Shown: piece by piece, positions 23,476 through 36,600 of the stretch
Position numbering within the stretch: position 1 is the first letter of the stretch
Layout of the letters: each line of letters opens with the position of its first letter
Assembly: GCA_022749755.1 (NCBI GenBank)
Contig: CM040443.1
Coordinates: forward strand, 17,451,244 to 17,515,243
DNA: 64,000 nucleotides
Source: Azadirachta indica
Taxonomy: Eukaryota; Streptophyta; Magnoliopsida; Sapindales; Meliaceae
Reading direction: 5' to 3'
Translations under genes and position numbers: made by a program
Notes under the pieces: model-generated
Database searches by the model: none
What the model saw: only the letters and a program-made list of their open reading frames with translations
Told to the model about the DNA's origin: nothing

Positions 23476-25474
23476 GGGGAATTAACACATACCTCCTTTG
23501 AGGTTTAGAAAATTCACACATAAATGAAATATTCGAGGAAACCTAGACATACCTCCCCTCAATTGTTATTTGACCATCTATTTTTACTAAAAGGATTAAA
23601 ATGCCCTTAAAATTTAATTTGATATAAGAAGACAAAATGATAAATTAAATAATTAAATAATTGAATATTAGGTTTTGAATTATTTTGAATTATATATAAT
23701 TAAAATAAAATAAAATAATAAAAATAAAATATGAATTAAATGAAAAATAAATAAATAAGTTTTATAATATATTAATAAATATTCATATTATCAGTGTGTT
23801 ATAGAACAATAAGATTATTTATTTTATATAAATATATTATATTTATCAAATTTTAGAGCTTTATTATTTATTTTTCTTAAATAACTATTATGATGTTGGG
23901 GTACAATTGTTATTTTAGAGATAGTTTTTAAATTACTAGGACTAATAATGGTAGTAGACTAAATTTTTGAAAGTAAAAGGGATTTTATTAGAAAAAAGAA
24001 ATAATTATCATGTGTTGGAAGAAAATCATTGTTGAAAGTATACTAAGCAACCTGAGAAGATAGGCAAATTGAGTTTTCAAAAATTTTAACAATTTAAAAG
24101 CAGCCCAACAACCAATGCCAAGTAATTCAAATTCTTTTCAAGTACAATACAATAAATTCAATGCACAACTCAATAATCAATATATAAATTATCAGAAAAC
24201 ACATTCAAATTTGTGTGAGAAACGTGTGTGACAATACAAGCACATAAATTGAGTAAGAGAGTTGAGAAAGATAACACCAGATTTTTATGTGGTTTGGAAA
24301 ATATCTAAGGTCGAGGATTTCATTAAATCGAGCCTTGAACACCCCACGACTCAAATGATTACAACCAAGTGGATTTTTGGTATCTCTTAAACCTTACAAA
24401 TGATTTCAATCCCAATCACTCCACTCTCAGCACAAGTAATTTCTCACTAAATCATTCAATTCACAATTCAAGTGAAAGACCCATTTTTTTCACTCAATTT
24501 CAAGTAGTACAAAGGTAGTAATAATGTTTACCCCTTCAAATTATTTAAAAACAAGAGAACAAGGTGTGTAGAAGATGAATGTGGCAATTTATAAGCTCAA
24601 GACATGATTTTGGTGCTTAAATAATGTTTATGAACTCTAAAGATCTTTGGCAAATGTTCAAAATCTTCTATAATGAGTAAAATGACTCACATTTATAAAT
24701 TTACCTAAGGATTAGCTATTACTAGCAGTTAAAACGGGTTAAAATTCAATTTTTCATAAGTTTAGTTGACTAAAGAGGTCAAGTCAGTTGACCATATGGC
24801 CTAAGTCAATAAGTTGACAGTGCAATCGACTTTGGGATGCATTCTTTCTCTAGTTCGGTTGACCAAGTTGGTAGGTTGGTGACTGCGAGCACTGTGCATA
24901 GATTTGAAAATTTTTCATTTTGGTCCTTTTTAGGGTTTCAAAACCTTGTAATCTAGTCCCTTTTTTAGGCTTCAAAAATATGCATTTTGGTTAGATTTTC
25001 AAAACTCAAAACTTTTGTTTTGAAAAACTTCTTGAGTTTGACATGATCATCATTCATACTTACAACCATAAATTTACAAATACAAAATAAAATACCATCT
25101 TCTAAGCTTACGTTTTGCCTTCATGAATTGACCTCTTTTCTACTTACTCAAGGAGATCTACTTTACTTTTTTTGAAATCCATGATTTTGCCTATTCTTTG
25201 AGTTCTCACAATTGCTCAAATTCTTCATGTTAAAAATATCACAATAATGCCATAAGAAGAATTTAGTTAATAATAGATGTTAAGTTTTATTATAATCAAA
25301 ACAATGATTATGAGCCTTAAGGTTAATAATTGTTTTATCAAAATGTCCATAAGTTCAACGATCAACTAACAATCAACTATATCAACTAACAGTCAAGAAG
25401 AGGTATGTTTGGATTTCCTTAAATCTTTCATTTATGTGTGGCTTCCCAAACCTTAAGGTAGGTGTTAATTCCCC
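23476..25474. mobile_element. Mutator-like non-autonomous TIR element, 1,999 bp
   Basis: The left terminus GGGGAATTAACAC at 23,476 is matched by an inverted copy ending at 25,474. Pairing extends imperfectly over about 110 bp. The flanks carry a perfect 10-bp direct repeat, TTTATTAATA, at 23,466-23,475 and 25,475-25,484, in the 8-11 bp range of Mutator-like elements. There is no transposase. Inside are a piece related to the 20.4-kb foldback family (about 23,770-23,960) and a copia LTR fragment (about 24,045-24,490), so the element is either a composite or a host for later insertions. Confidence 0.8.
24045..24490 (-). repeat. Copia (Sirevirus-type) LTR fragment, minus orientation
   Basis: This stretch has the line AAGATAACACCAGATTTTTA and neighbouring words that recur at 28,000-28,310, 61,225-61,590 and 61,591-61,930. 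Part of it appears in the opposite orientation at 26,280-26,520. In plants this belongs to the common LTR family whose sense strand reads 'aaccacgtaaaaatctggtgttatc'. It lies inside the 23.5-25.5 kb TIR element. Confidence 0.6.
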
Positions 25475-25484
25475 TTTATTAATA

Positions 25485-26150
25485 TTTAAAAACTTAATTT
25501 CATGACACAGCAACTGTAACATTAAAACCATCACAACTCAGTGCATTTCAATAGTGAATGAATTATTTTTAAAACTAATATTTGGCATTGTTTTTAAAAT
25601 GATTTTTTGAAAAATCTAAAAATGGTGTTTTTAAGAATAGAAAACATGTTTCATAATATTAAACATTATTTGTTATTGTTTTTTAATATAAACAAGATAG
25701 TTGTTTTAATTTAAAAAGTTGTTTTTAGATAGGAAAAAATGATAACAAGTTAGCATATTTGGTGATGTTTTTCAAATGGTATTTTTAAAAGTGGGAAAAT
25801 TTTACATACTTCCCTTGAGGTTTGTCAAAACCACATATAGAGAAAAAAGTATGATGCAATTCATAATGAAAACTCACTTTTTTCGACAGAAATAGACCAA
25901 GTCGACCGAACTTTGAAGGGTAGATCAGGTGTAAATTTTGGTCGGCCATCTGATTGATCGAATTTTGGGCTTTTCAAATATGAGTTTTTTATTTTGAATT
26001 TGGTTGATCAAATATAACACCCAGTCAATCAAATTGCATGAAAATTTGCATTATTTATCTCATATTGACAAGTTTTTTGTGCAAATATAAAATAATACTT
26101 TTCATTTCATTTTAAATATCTTTATGAGCTTATTTTGAAAACCCTAGAGT
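25485..26150. other. AT-rich spacer with a possible TIR end at about 25,795
   Basis: There is no gene. At 25,795-25,850 a stretch (TTACATACTTCCCTTGAGGT and following) resembles the ends of the Mutator-like elements at 23,476 and 51,105. I found no partner end, so it may be a truncated relic. Confidence 0.4.
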
Positions 26151-26560
26151 TCTATAAACATACATTCTTAAGCTTCAAGCTGTGCAACACACATTAGAAT
26201 CTCCAAGTGCATTCAATTTCAACATTCACACTTGTGAAAATCTGTAAGTCGTTCTTTCTTATTCTTGTTCAATTTTGTTATAAAAAAGTGAAAGAAGTGG
26301 GTCTTTTACTTCATTGAGTGATATTGTGAGTATTTGCGGTGAGGCAAACATTGTAAAGGTTGTAACATACCGAAAATCTTAGATTATAATTATTAAGTCT
26401 TGTGGGATCAAGACTTGTGATTAGTAAAGACTTCGAGTGCATTTCGAAGGAGTAGATGTAGGCCGAGTTATTACCAAACCACTTTAAATTTTGTGTTTAT
26501 TTATCCCTTAAACTCCTATATTTATGCTTAGTTTGAATTTATGGTTATTTGGATTAAAAA
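26150..26560 (+). repeat. Copia (Sirevirus-type) LTR fragment, plus orientation
   Basis: This contains the words of the same LTR family in sense orientation: a stretch around 'gtgggatcaagacttgtg', then 'gtagatgtaggccgag', then a degenerate 'accaaaccac'. It lies in the opposite orientation to the copies at 24.1 and 28.1 kb. I cannot fix its ends. Confidence 0.5.
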
Positions 26561-26649
26561 CCGAATTTGGTATAATTTTTTAATTAAAACCCAATTTACT
26601 CTCACCCCTCCCTCCCCTCCCCTTTGAGTTGCACATTAGTATTTCACAA

Positions 26650-27900
26650 GCAAATATTACATTCTGTTGAGTGTTTTTCTCCATCACAAATCCTTGTCAA
26701 GGAACCACCCATTATTCCTTGATTTTGGTAATTATAATAATATCCAAGTTTTGCACTTTGGTACCCAAAATGTTTTGGGCCGTTCAATATTAATTTTGGT
26801 TCCCTTTGTAACCCAAATCACTTTAATTGCAGCATATATATTTTTCTTAATAAGGCATGCATAACTCATGTGACCCATGCCATTATAATAATTGCATGCG
26901 ATTTTGAAATCACTTATAGAGGTAGCCTTCACAAAATAGTTTTTCAAATATTTTTTGTTTAATACGAGGCTTGTATCTAATTTTATTTTTCAAAATTCTT
27001 TTGATCATTGATGAATTTCAAAACAATTTTATTTAAATCAATGGTCTTTTTCTTGAGTGCCTCATTTTCTTTTGTTAAATCATGAAATTTGGAACTCCCA
27101 AGGTTTTGTGAGACGCAAAACTTTTTTTTATTTTAAGAAAGTCAATTTCTCTTTGAAATTCTTTTCTATCTACTTAAAAAGAAATGATTTTCTCTTGCAA
27201 ATTATCTTTTTTATTCCTCGAAAATTCATTTTCCTTTTGCAAATTTTTTAAATTCTCATTTCCCTTTGTTCAAAGCAATTTTCTCATTTTCAAAAATACT
27301 CCTTTTTCAAGGATTTAATCTCAGTAAGGAGACCATCAATTTTCTTGTTGAGAATGTGATTTTTGGAAATTAATTTTTTAGTGTTTTCATACAATTCCTC
27401 ATATGCTTATGACAATTCCTCATATAAAAAAGAAGGTTCGAAATCACTTACCTCATTCTCTCCAAATGCCATAAAGCACATTTTGGTGTCTTCATTTTTG
27501 CTCTCATCTTCATGCTTGTTGGTTTAGTATAAGAGTTCCGAGACAATAACCAAGTTGTAATTGGTTCAATTTGGTTTCTTGACCTCATTAATTTCCAAAG
27601 CCAACCAAACATTATATGTATAATCAAACATGAAAAGCCTATTTATCACATTTTTATCCAATCCACAAAATAAAACATTTATTCTTTTGCATTTAAAACG
27701 TCATTTTTCTGTCTACATCATTCCAATCTTTTTTAAGTTTGGGAATGAATTTACTATTAAAAACAATTTCCCAAGTTCATAATCTACATTGCAAAAATGT
27801 TCTCATCCTAATTTTCTAATATGTAAAATCAATACCATCTAAAAATGGTGGTCCAATGGTTGATTGTCCCTTAATGTATTCTAAGTTTACCATGGATCAC
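26650..27900 (-). pseudogene. Decayed copia gag region (Sirevirus-like), zinc knuckle broken
   Basis: On the minus strand 26,732-26,947 encodes a degenerate CCHC zinc knuckle in which the second Cys is Tyr (C-x2-Y-x4-H-x4-C, read as CNYYNGMGHMSYAC). A WVPK-containing stretch follows, as in Sirevirus-type copia polyproteins. Upstream on the same strand (about 27,000-27,450) is Lys/Glu/Leu/Asn-rich sequence with the character of the gag coiled coil, broken by stops and shifts. No pol part follows. The LTR-like stretch at 28.0 kb lies on the 5' side, which fits a 5' LTR and gag relic. Confidence 0.6.
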
Positions 27901-27959
27901 TTTAAGATGGTTAAGTCTTTTTCTGAAGTACCTTACTCAAATACTAATTAAAATTATAA

Positions 27960-28330
27960 TTAAACAACCCAAGAAGGGGTGAATTTGTTTTAAAAATGTT
28001 AACAAACTAAATATGCAACCTAAATTCTATCCCTTACAATTTTAAATCTTCTAAAGTACGATGCAATAAATTCAACATACAATTTCAATAATTAATGTAT
28101 AATTTGTCACAATTAAATTCCAAGTATATTTGAGTAAATATGTGAAGATGTAAACATAAAATAAAGAGTAAAGTGAGAGAAATCAAACAATGATTTTTAT
28201 ATGGTTCGGCAAACTCTAACCTACATCTACATCTCTAAATTGCGAGAGAACATAATCAACATCACAAAACCCAAACCTAAAAATTTAAAAGCAAACTAAA
28301 ATTGCTAAAATAATGAACACAATAGAAACA
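27960..28330 (-). repeat. Copia LTR fragment 5' of the decayed gag
   Basis: It starts with the AACCCAAGAAGGGGTGAATT motif common in plant copia LTR or leader repeats, and shares the 24.1-kb and 61.2-kb repeat words (GATGCAATAAATTCAACAT, TGATTTTTATATGGTTCGGC). It is degenerate and its exact ends are unclear. Confidence 0.55.
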
Positions 28331-29024
28331 AAAAAAAAAAACCAAAATATTTTGAGGATTTCAATATTTGATAGCTTATTTATGTAGATGTTTCGATTTT
28401 AGAACCTTGTGTTCACATTTGAAGCTAGATTTGTTCTTTGAAAATAATACAAGTTCCACTTGATTTAATAAATAGAGTTGATTTGAGGTAAGACTGGGTA
28501 TTTGAAACAAGTTTAGGTTATTTGAAAATTTAGGATGTTGCTATTTTGGATGATTTGATGCTAAGTATAGAGAGAGTTCGAGGGAAAATTTTGGGGCTAA
28601 ATTGAAAAACGAAGTCGAATGGAGGGAAAATGGGTCTTTTTTTTTTTTAGGGAAAGCACAAAATGACATCATTTCCTATTTCATTTAATTTAAAAAACTT
28701 AATTTATGTATAAACAATGTCATTTGGCTATTAAAATTATAGCCAAAATAATGTCGTTTTGGTTGATGATACTGAACTCTAATACTTATTATTTAGTGTC
28801 AGTGATTCTTGTTATAGTTTTGTTGTTTGTAGGAAAAGAATAATTTTGTCAATCAGACTTGATACTTTCTCAAAAGTATCGGGAGCCTTGTATCACTAAT
28901 GCACATTTTTCTAGTAATGCAATTAGAATTTGCAAATCCAATCAATGCATATAAAGAATTGATGCTTCAAATTCAGGAAAGGCTGGTTAAGATTCAAGAA
29001 TCTCTAAATTGAAGTGGACAACTA
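28331..29024. other. AT-rich spacer, no gene seen
   Basis: No ORF or domain was found. The last 50 bases before 29,025 could be a polypurine-like stretch next to the outer copia LTR, but I could not recognise copia coding sequence there. Confidence 0.45.
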
Positions 29025-29536
29025 TGTTGAGTGGGAACCCAAGAAATTAAAGAGTCAAAATAGAGTTGTCATTCTAACTTGAAGAGGAGAATACATAGTA
29101 TTCAAATATTTGGGAACACAAGAACACAAGAACAAGAGAAGTCAAGGTAGAGCTTATGATCTTGACTTAAAAAGGATTAAATATGGTATCCAAGAACCTA
29201 GGATCTTTGGAATTTAAGAAGTGAAGGAGTTAGTTGTGGTATCAATAAACTTGGGAAGCCAAGAACTTAAAGTCTTAAGAGTGAATTTGTTATCTTGATT
29301 TGAAGAGGATGAGTGATCAATAACTCGAGGAGCCAAAAGTCTAATAACCTAAGAACTAGGGAATATACAACAACTTGAATTAGGGTTTCTAAGGACATAT
29401 TCATAAAAAGAACTAGGGACATTATAAAACCACATATTCTGAAGAAATAGCAAAAAGAGAAATAGAAGGAAGATGATTTGAGAGAAGGGGGTCATCTTAT
29501 AAAGATTCCATCTTTTACTTTTAACAAAAAGATTTT
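29025..29536 (+). mobile_element. Outer plus-strand copia LTR, first part
   Basis: The LTR probably starts TGTTGAGTGGGAACCCAAG at 29,025. Near 29,420 it has the 'attctgaagaaatagcaaaaa' type motif seen just before the end of plant copia LTRs. It is cut at 29,536 by the minus-strand copia element and resumes at 44,464. The two parts total about 700 bp. The end is near 44,655, followed by a degenerate initiator-Met primer binding site. Confidence 0.6.
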
Positions 29537-29778
29537 TGAAGAATATAAGATTATTTTTATTGGTGAAGAATAATAATGTACAATATATGAAGAAAAGAAG
29601 AAAATAACTCTCTCCTAAAACAGGAAAACAAAAATAAATTTTCCTAAAAAATGCTCAGCTAACAAAGGAAACTAAATGCCTAAACATAAAAAATCATAAA
29701 ATCAGAATCCCTTTATTATGAGAACTAATTTATAACTTTGACTTTCTATAAATTAAGACTAAAAACTAGAATTCCACA
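29537..29778 (-). repeat. Copia 3' LTR
   Basis: This 242-bp LTR aligns end to end with 44,229-44,463. The polypurine tract lies directly beyond its inner end, at about 29,781-29,792 on the plus strand. Confidence 0.88.
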
Positions 29779-29849
29779 ATTCCCCTCAAGTTGGGCTGTA
29801 AATGTTGATTAAGCCTAGCTTGAAGTTGAGCTTTTTAAACGTTTTTCTT

Positions 29850-31602
29850 AATACTGTCTTAGTGAGAATATTTGTAGTTTGTTAACATGTTGAATTATAA
29901 AGAAGAGATATCATCCCATACCTTATTTTCTGCTTGACAAAGTGTCAATTGATCTCCATATGTTTTGTCTTGTGTTTGTATTATAAATATGCGATTACGA
30001 ATAATCCAACTAAAGCAATACAAATTAGACCTAAGACGATTCCAAAAATAGATTTTTTGCTACGCTTATGATAGATTGGTTGTTGCAATACATCTTCATG
30101 GATTCTGTAACTGGAATAATTAGTTCTTATAAAATCTTTCATAGTAATATTCCTTCACAGATGCTTTGTGCCAAAGCTCTAAACTCAGCTTCCGCACTAC
30201 TTCAAGACACAACAGATTTTTTTTAACTTCACCGCATGACTAGATTTTCCCAAATATACGTGCAATATCTTAAATTTGATCAACAGTTAGTCACAGATCC
30301 AACCCAATCTATGTTAGTGAAGATCTCAATCTCTCTACTTGAAGTCTTCTTGAATAATATTCCTTTACCATAAGTCATTTTTAAATATACTAGAATTTTT
30401 AAAATAGCTTCCATGTGGTCCTCAGTTGAGTTATTCGTAAATTAACTCACCATATTGACAAAAAAACTAATTTCTGGTAAGGAAAGATAACTAAGCTTTT
30501 TGGTACCTTCCCTTATCCAAAGGGGCATTAGCATCTCTTGCTCCCAATTTAATAGCTAGATCCATAGGAGTATCAACGGGTTTACAGCCAAGCATTCCTA
30601 TTTCCTTTAAAAGGTCTAGTACATGATTTCACTGAGAGACTGAGATGTCCTATTTCGATTGTGCCACTTCCATATTGAGAAAGTGTTTGAGATTACCTAG
30701 ATCTTTGATCTTAAATTCTTTCATTAGTATCACCTTAAGCTTAAGTATCACTTCTTTGTGATCTCTTGCCAAGATAATATCATCTACATATACAATAAGT
30801 ATTGCTTTTCTTTTTGTAGAAGAATGCTTGATAAACATAGTGTGATCTATCTAACACTGACTATACCCAAATCCTGTTGTCGCTTTAATGAATCTTTCAA
30901 ACCAAGTACTTAAAGATTGTTTGAAGCCATATAATGATTTTCTAAGCTTACAGACCTTGTTTGTAGGAGTTTGTATAGCGAAACCAAAGGGAATCTCCAT
31001 GTAAACCTTCCCTCTATATCTTTGTTAAGGAATGCATTCTTTACATCTAGTTGGTATAATGACCAATCTAGGTTAGCGGCTAATGATAACAATATGCAGA
31101 CCATATTAAGCTTGGCTATAGAAGCAAATGTTTCCTAGTAGTTAATTCCATAAAACTGATTGAACCCTTTTTGCCACCAATTGAGCCTTAAATTTGTTCA
31201 CTCTTTCATCTATATTGTAATTGACCGCCATTTGCATCCTACTAGGTATTTTCTAGTTTGCAGATCAAACATTTCTCAAGTCTTATTTTGTTTCAACGCT
31301 TGAATTTCTTCTAAGACAACTATTTTCCATTCTAGTATAGCAAGTGCTTCATGTATAGAATTTATACCCTAAACTTTATCCAGATTGCTAACAAATGCCA
31401 GATACCTAAGTGATAGTCCATTATAAGAAACAAAATTACAAATGGATGATAAGTGCAACACCCCATACCTTTTTAAAAGGCAATTGGCAAATTATTAGGT
31501 ACTTCGATAAGAGCAGATCAAGAGCTAGAGTTACCTAGTGAACTTTTATATGATTTAAGAGTCGGATTGAATTCATGGTTGTGCTTAGGTGGCTGTAGTT
31601 TT
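29850..31602 (-). pseudogene. Copia reverse transcriptase and RNase H, degenerate
   Basis: On the minus strand 31,104-30,910 begins with ILLSLAANLDWSLYQLDVKNAFLN, and 30,838-30,650 contains IVYVDDIILA, the RT catalytic YVDD motif, followed by FKIKDLGNLKHFLNMEVA. Further left are decayed RNase H pieces, including an AEAEFRALA-like stretch near 30,190. Right of the RT (31,455-31,602) the reading NNLPIAL-KGMGCCTYHPF continues the copia frame up to the gypsy insertion. Several frame shifts and stops make it inactive. Confidence 0.85.
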
Positions 31603-33044
31603 TGATACGTTCTTAGGTATCTCGCAAGTATACGGGGTCATACAAATAGTAAGTGGAAAGAAAGAGTTATCGTACTCATAAGGACTAAGTTTTTGAATTT
31701 TTAAATAAGTATTGTGACTATGGTAGATTAACTTTATGTAGACACTTAAAAATTATAAGAGAAAACAAATATAATTAAAAATCACATGAATGACAACTAA
31801 ATTGTTTAATAAAATTAAAAACTAACAAATTAAGCTGATTAGAAAAAGAATGTGCAGAGATTGATATGAAAAATAGTCATAGTTTTTAATATACTAATCA
31901 CAAGTTCTAAGTAACCTTGTTCCCTCTGCTGAGTGTCGAATTAGATTTACGTTTAGCTGAACCAATCGATATTTCTATCTAACTACGTTAGCTTAACACT
32001 CTTAAATCCAACCTGTTATTAATTCTTAAAACTTCATTCATCTCCCGGTTCATTAAATCGTAAATATTAATGTAATTAGCTAATTATTAATATTCTTCCG
32101 AACTCTTAATAAACTATATTGAGTTTTTCGAATCCTATAAATAATTTAGACTATCCCTAGTACCAATTCATTTATATTTGATCTAATAAATCATTGTACA
32201 ATAAATCATTAACATTAAGTGCAAGAAAAACCCAAGTAATTAAAAATAAATAACAATAACAAATTCCTTCATTAGTCAAAATATGATAAGATTAAGGTAC
32301 AACAAAATCCTAAAACATAAAAATTTAGCCTAACATATCAACAATCAAACACAAATCCATAATAAAATTGATCATTTTTACAACAATCCAACAATAAAAT
32401 AAAATGAATTCTAAAGCAAAAGTGAGAGTTTGAGAAGACAAATCTAATAATGAAGGGCTCGTCAAGTCTTCTTTCAAAGGCCTTCAAGCTTGATTCTTCT
32501 CTTTCTCTCTCTAAAACCTTTTTGTTCCTCCTACTCTCTTTGTGGGAAAAAAGCCCTTTCTATTCTTAGATACCCCTTTTTATATAGTGGCTGAAGTCTC
32601 AAAATTAAGAAAACCTAGAACCAATCAAATCTAGCCATCAAAAGTTAATTCAAGATTAAATTTTCAATCCAAATTATTCTATAGCAACACGGCCATGCCT
32701 TTCTCTCTGTTTGAACAAAGTTTTATAGTGTGATTAGGAATAATTTCAATTAAGTCCTTTTAGCTTTGTTGCAATTACTTCCCTAGGTATTTATATATTG
32801 AATTTTTGTCCTCTAAATCTTTACTTCTTGCATTTAAATCCTTGATTTCTTAGCATTTTGATCTCGATTTTTTATGACTAGTCTTTTTTGTCCCTATTTT
32901 GTGTCACGTATCACTTTGATTGCGATTTTCTTTATTTTTGCACAAAAACAACGAATTTTATCAAAATAACACTACTACTTGAGGATTTTCATATATATTT
33001 AGGTATAAAAGTATAGGATAAGTAATTAAATTACTCACTTATCA
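31603..33044 (-). repeat. Gypsy 3' LTR
   Basis: It is homologous to 38,866-40,469 throughout. The landmark TATCTCGCAAGTATAC occurs near the outer end here and near the inner end of the partner. An AAGGGTATT purine stretch precedes the LTR on the minus strand. Divergence from the partner is easily visible by eye, so the insertion is not recent. Confidence 0.88.
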
Positions 33045-36000
33045 AATACCCTTAACTTAAATATTTGTTTGTTCTCAAGCAAATAGAAATAAAAACAAGG
33101 GAAAGGAATATCAATGAATATAAAGAAAGAATCAACATCTTGAGCAAGTAATTCACTTTTAAGAATAAGCCTCATAAATCAAAAGTTAAGCAGTTTAAGG
33201 GAAATCTCAAAGTGTTGACATCTAACCTAAGATTTAAACATGGAAACCAAATATCACTTTATTCTGAATTCCTCATGTAAGTATGAGTAGCCTAAACTAT
33301 TTAACCATTTTCGACTTAGATTAGTTTATGCAAGCAAGTGAATTATTTTGGACTTCTAGATGGACTATAGAGACTTAATTTCAAATCACTCTCCATTAAT
33401 AAAAGAAATCACATTATTCTAGATCATGAGGGCTTAAATTATGTGTGTAATGCTGTGCTAAGGTTAGGCTAGAACTATGGATATCAAATGTAGCTCAGCA
33501 CCCTAACATATTAATCATTCTAAAGATTCATGCTCAAATCTCACATTCAATCTTCAAGCATCACTCAATTTTCAAAATTTTTTTCTTTAATATCCTTCCA
33601 TGCACCCCTAAACTTATTTCTTGCATAGATTCATCAATTTTTTTTCTTTTTTTTCTTTTTTTTCTTTTTTCAGTATTACTCTACTTTTGACGCAAGCTCT
33701 CTATGCTTTCAAGGCACAAGGCTCGATTACTCGGTAAGAGCTTGACTTGCATTTTCATTCATTCATTTTTTTTCTTCAACCTCACTCTACCTTCTAATAC
33801 GAGCTCTTTCTGCTTTCAAGGCACGAGACCTGGTTACTCAGTAAGAGCTATGCTTATAATCTCATACTTCAACCATCCTCCCTTTTTAGATAAGTAATAG
33901 AAGGATCAAATATTCTGGGGTAATGAACAAAAGGTTACATATATTTATTCTGAGGTTATACTGTTGTAAGGGTAGCACGAGTAGGAAAGAAAAATAAGTC
34001 AAAAAAGTGTGCTAAAAAATGTTTGTTCTCAAGAGGTTTGAACAAGTTCAAATGATTTAGTTAGCTTAACTCATGTCTAAAATGATGCAATTTCTAAGAT
34101 TTTGGTTTAAGTAATAATAATACAAGGTCTATAATCCAAAGAAGCCAAAATATTCATTTGTTCACGTAAGCTTTTTCTAAAATTACAAACAATTGAAAAG
34201 ATGAGGTTAAATGCTAAAAAAATGTAAGAAATCTAAAAACTTAGTGACCCGGTCAAGCACTTAGGCTTTGTCAACAATCATCATTCTCCAAAAACTACCT
34301 ACTCTCAATTGAATTCATATTATTGACTTTTCAGCTGAAAGCAAGCTCAAAACACAAGAGACTCAATCCAAGAACATAAAATAAAACAAAATAACTAATA
34401 AAAATAAAGTAAACATGCATAAAAAAAATTTGTGAAATTTCTGTTTGATGTGCTAAACAAGTGAAATTGAGCATGATTAATAGAATCAATCAACTAAGCA
34501 ATCATAGAATCATGAAAACAACATTTCACAATTTATTACATTTCGCAATTTACCACATTTCATAATTTGCCCGCGCCCCCACCTCCCCCAATATGAAATA
34601 AACATTGTCCCTAATGTTTAACTGCAAAATAAACACAAAGCAAACATATTCCAATGTCTAAACTAAATTTCTCTCATAAATAGTTCACTTAGACATTTCA
34701 TCAAACACTTGGTAGACATAATTTAAACAGTATCCATTCAATAATGCAATCAATTCTTCCAAGCCAAATTGACATTTCAATTCATGCACAATTACTCCAT
34801 CAATTTCATAACTCAACTTAACAAAGAATTGTCACAATAGCAATATATCACATGCCACCACCACGAGCGGTAACTTCGCAAGCACGCAAGCTTCATCCAC
34901 AAGCATTGGGTGTTGCACTGTATGCGTGAACGGGTCCTATCACAACCATAATGGGCATATTGGCTGAAATCTCCACTAAGGCAAAAAGCAAAATCCTAAT
35001 TGTACCTTTCCTCATTGAGTTGGGCAGAAAGCAAGACCAAAAGGTAGTTTGCACTGTAGCTTGAGCACTGTTCATGTCCAATAGGCTTAATATGTGATAG
35101 TGGGGTTAAGTGGGATATTTTGACTTATTTGTATATAAAATTTTGTCATTTAATCTCAGCTCTTCTTAATGCTTCGTAAAAGGCAATCCTAGCCACCCAA
35201 ATGTAAATATATATATATATATATATGTAATGCTTGTTTAGTGCAATGAAGAAATTTCTACCATTTTCCACTCTCTTTCTCACATTTTGCTCTTCCTTTC
35301 TTTTAATTGCAATTGCTTTTCACTAAGATTGGATAGGAATCTCATGCTATTTAATCTATACACAAGCAACCCTCTTTGGTCTTGGTTTTTGAAGGCGTAC
35401 CTAGTTCGGTTTCTCGATTAGCTGAGTTAGGTGCCGCAAGGGTTTGGAATCTCAGTTTTTCCAGCAGATGACAAGTATCTGATTTCCAATTTCCACCAAC
35501 AAGCTAAAAATACCCAAATTGATTATTTTTATCAATAACCAATTCGGTATAGTCATAAGAAACTTACTTGCAATTATAGGAACAAGAGCTTGCTTAGATT
35601 TGGTGAGGTTGTCTTAAATTGATGTTTCTTGAAGAAGATTGAATTGTATTGTGTTGGTTGTGGGTTTTGTGTTTTAGGATTAAAGTTAGAAGATTGAGAA
35701 AATGTAGAGCAGAAGTGCTTGAAAAGAAGTTTATGTTTGATTGGAGATAATTAAAGGATGAATTTTTTATTTAGATTTTTGAAATGAAGGTTTGTGTTTA
35801 AAGGAGAAGAAGAGGGAATAAAACACATGCAATGGGTTATTGTTTAGTAAAGGAAGAAGCTCAAGTCAAAAACAAAGTGAAGATGAGGGATTTTAAGCAC
35901 CCGTAGTGAGCATTACAAGGGCGTGTGGCCATGCTAAGCTTGGCATGGGTGTGCCCTTCTTTCTGCTATTAGAAGTAGTGGGTGCACAAATGTTGTGTGG

Positions 36001-36287
36001 TCGCAGCCTTGAATCTGCCTCCAATGCGTTTGGACCAAAAATACACTAATTCACTTTGTTCCTTTGCCAAAATTTTGACTCATGCTCCATGAACAATTTT
36101 ACACCTACAACTATAAATGACATAAATTAAAAACTAACTCATAATGAAAGCACAAAAATTATTTCAATTGCTTAAAAAAATTAAAAATTAAAGGAAAATA
36201 AAATTAAAAGAGAAAAAGATTAGAAATCTTGGGTTGCCTCCCAAGTAGCGCTTGATTTAATATCTTTAGTTGAACTTGGTCATTGAT
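33045..36287 (-). other. Gypsy 3' non-coding region
   Basis: This region lies between the pol remnant and the 3' LTR. It has no convincing coding sequence; a 62-codon minus ORF at 34,893-35,081 is open but unrecognised. Two degenerate repeats of about 110 bp, containing GCTTTCAAGGCAC and TTACTC-GTAAGAGCT, occur at about 33,690-33,760 and 33,790-33,860. Athila-type elements often have an env-like ORF here, but none is visible. Confidence 0.5.
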
Positions 36288-36600
36288 TCAATTCATTGGG
36301 ATCCTTAAGTTAAAAATTTGCCATTTTTCACACTTCTCTATAAAATAATGCTTAAGCTTTTGACCATTTATGTGAAACAATCTCACATCTTTATCATTTA
36401 AATTAGCCTTGTCAAAATGTAATACTCCTTCAGTTTTAAACAACACCAACTTTCTTGCCTTCAACTTACCTAGAATCAACTCTACTCATGGCCTTTTCTT
36501 CTTCTTCTTGAAAATTTTGGCATCCTCATACGCCTCTTTCTAAGACTTATCCATCTCATTCCTATCTATATTCACCACATCATTGTTGATCACATCTACC
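36288..36600 (-). pseudogene. Gypsy integrase C-terminal remnant joined to the protease linker
   Basis: On the minus strand, after a short linker, comes KEAYEDAKIF and then ILGKLKARKL and HINGQKLKHYF. These match the extreme C-terminus of Athila/Tat integrase (EAYE, PGKLKSRW, KVNGQRLKHY). The protease lies only about 100 bases upstream, so RT, RNase H and most of integrase have been removed by an internal deletion. Confidence 0.65.

Noticed and set aside
34893..35081. A 62-codon minus ORF in the gypsy 3' region as an env-like gene
   Set aside because: Too short, with no signal peptide or membrane segments, and flanked by stops. Left as unexplained non-coding retroelement sequence.
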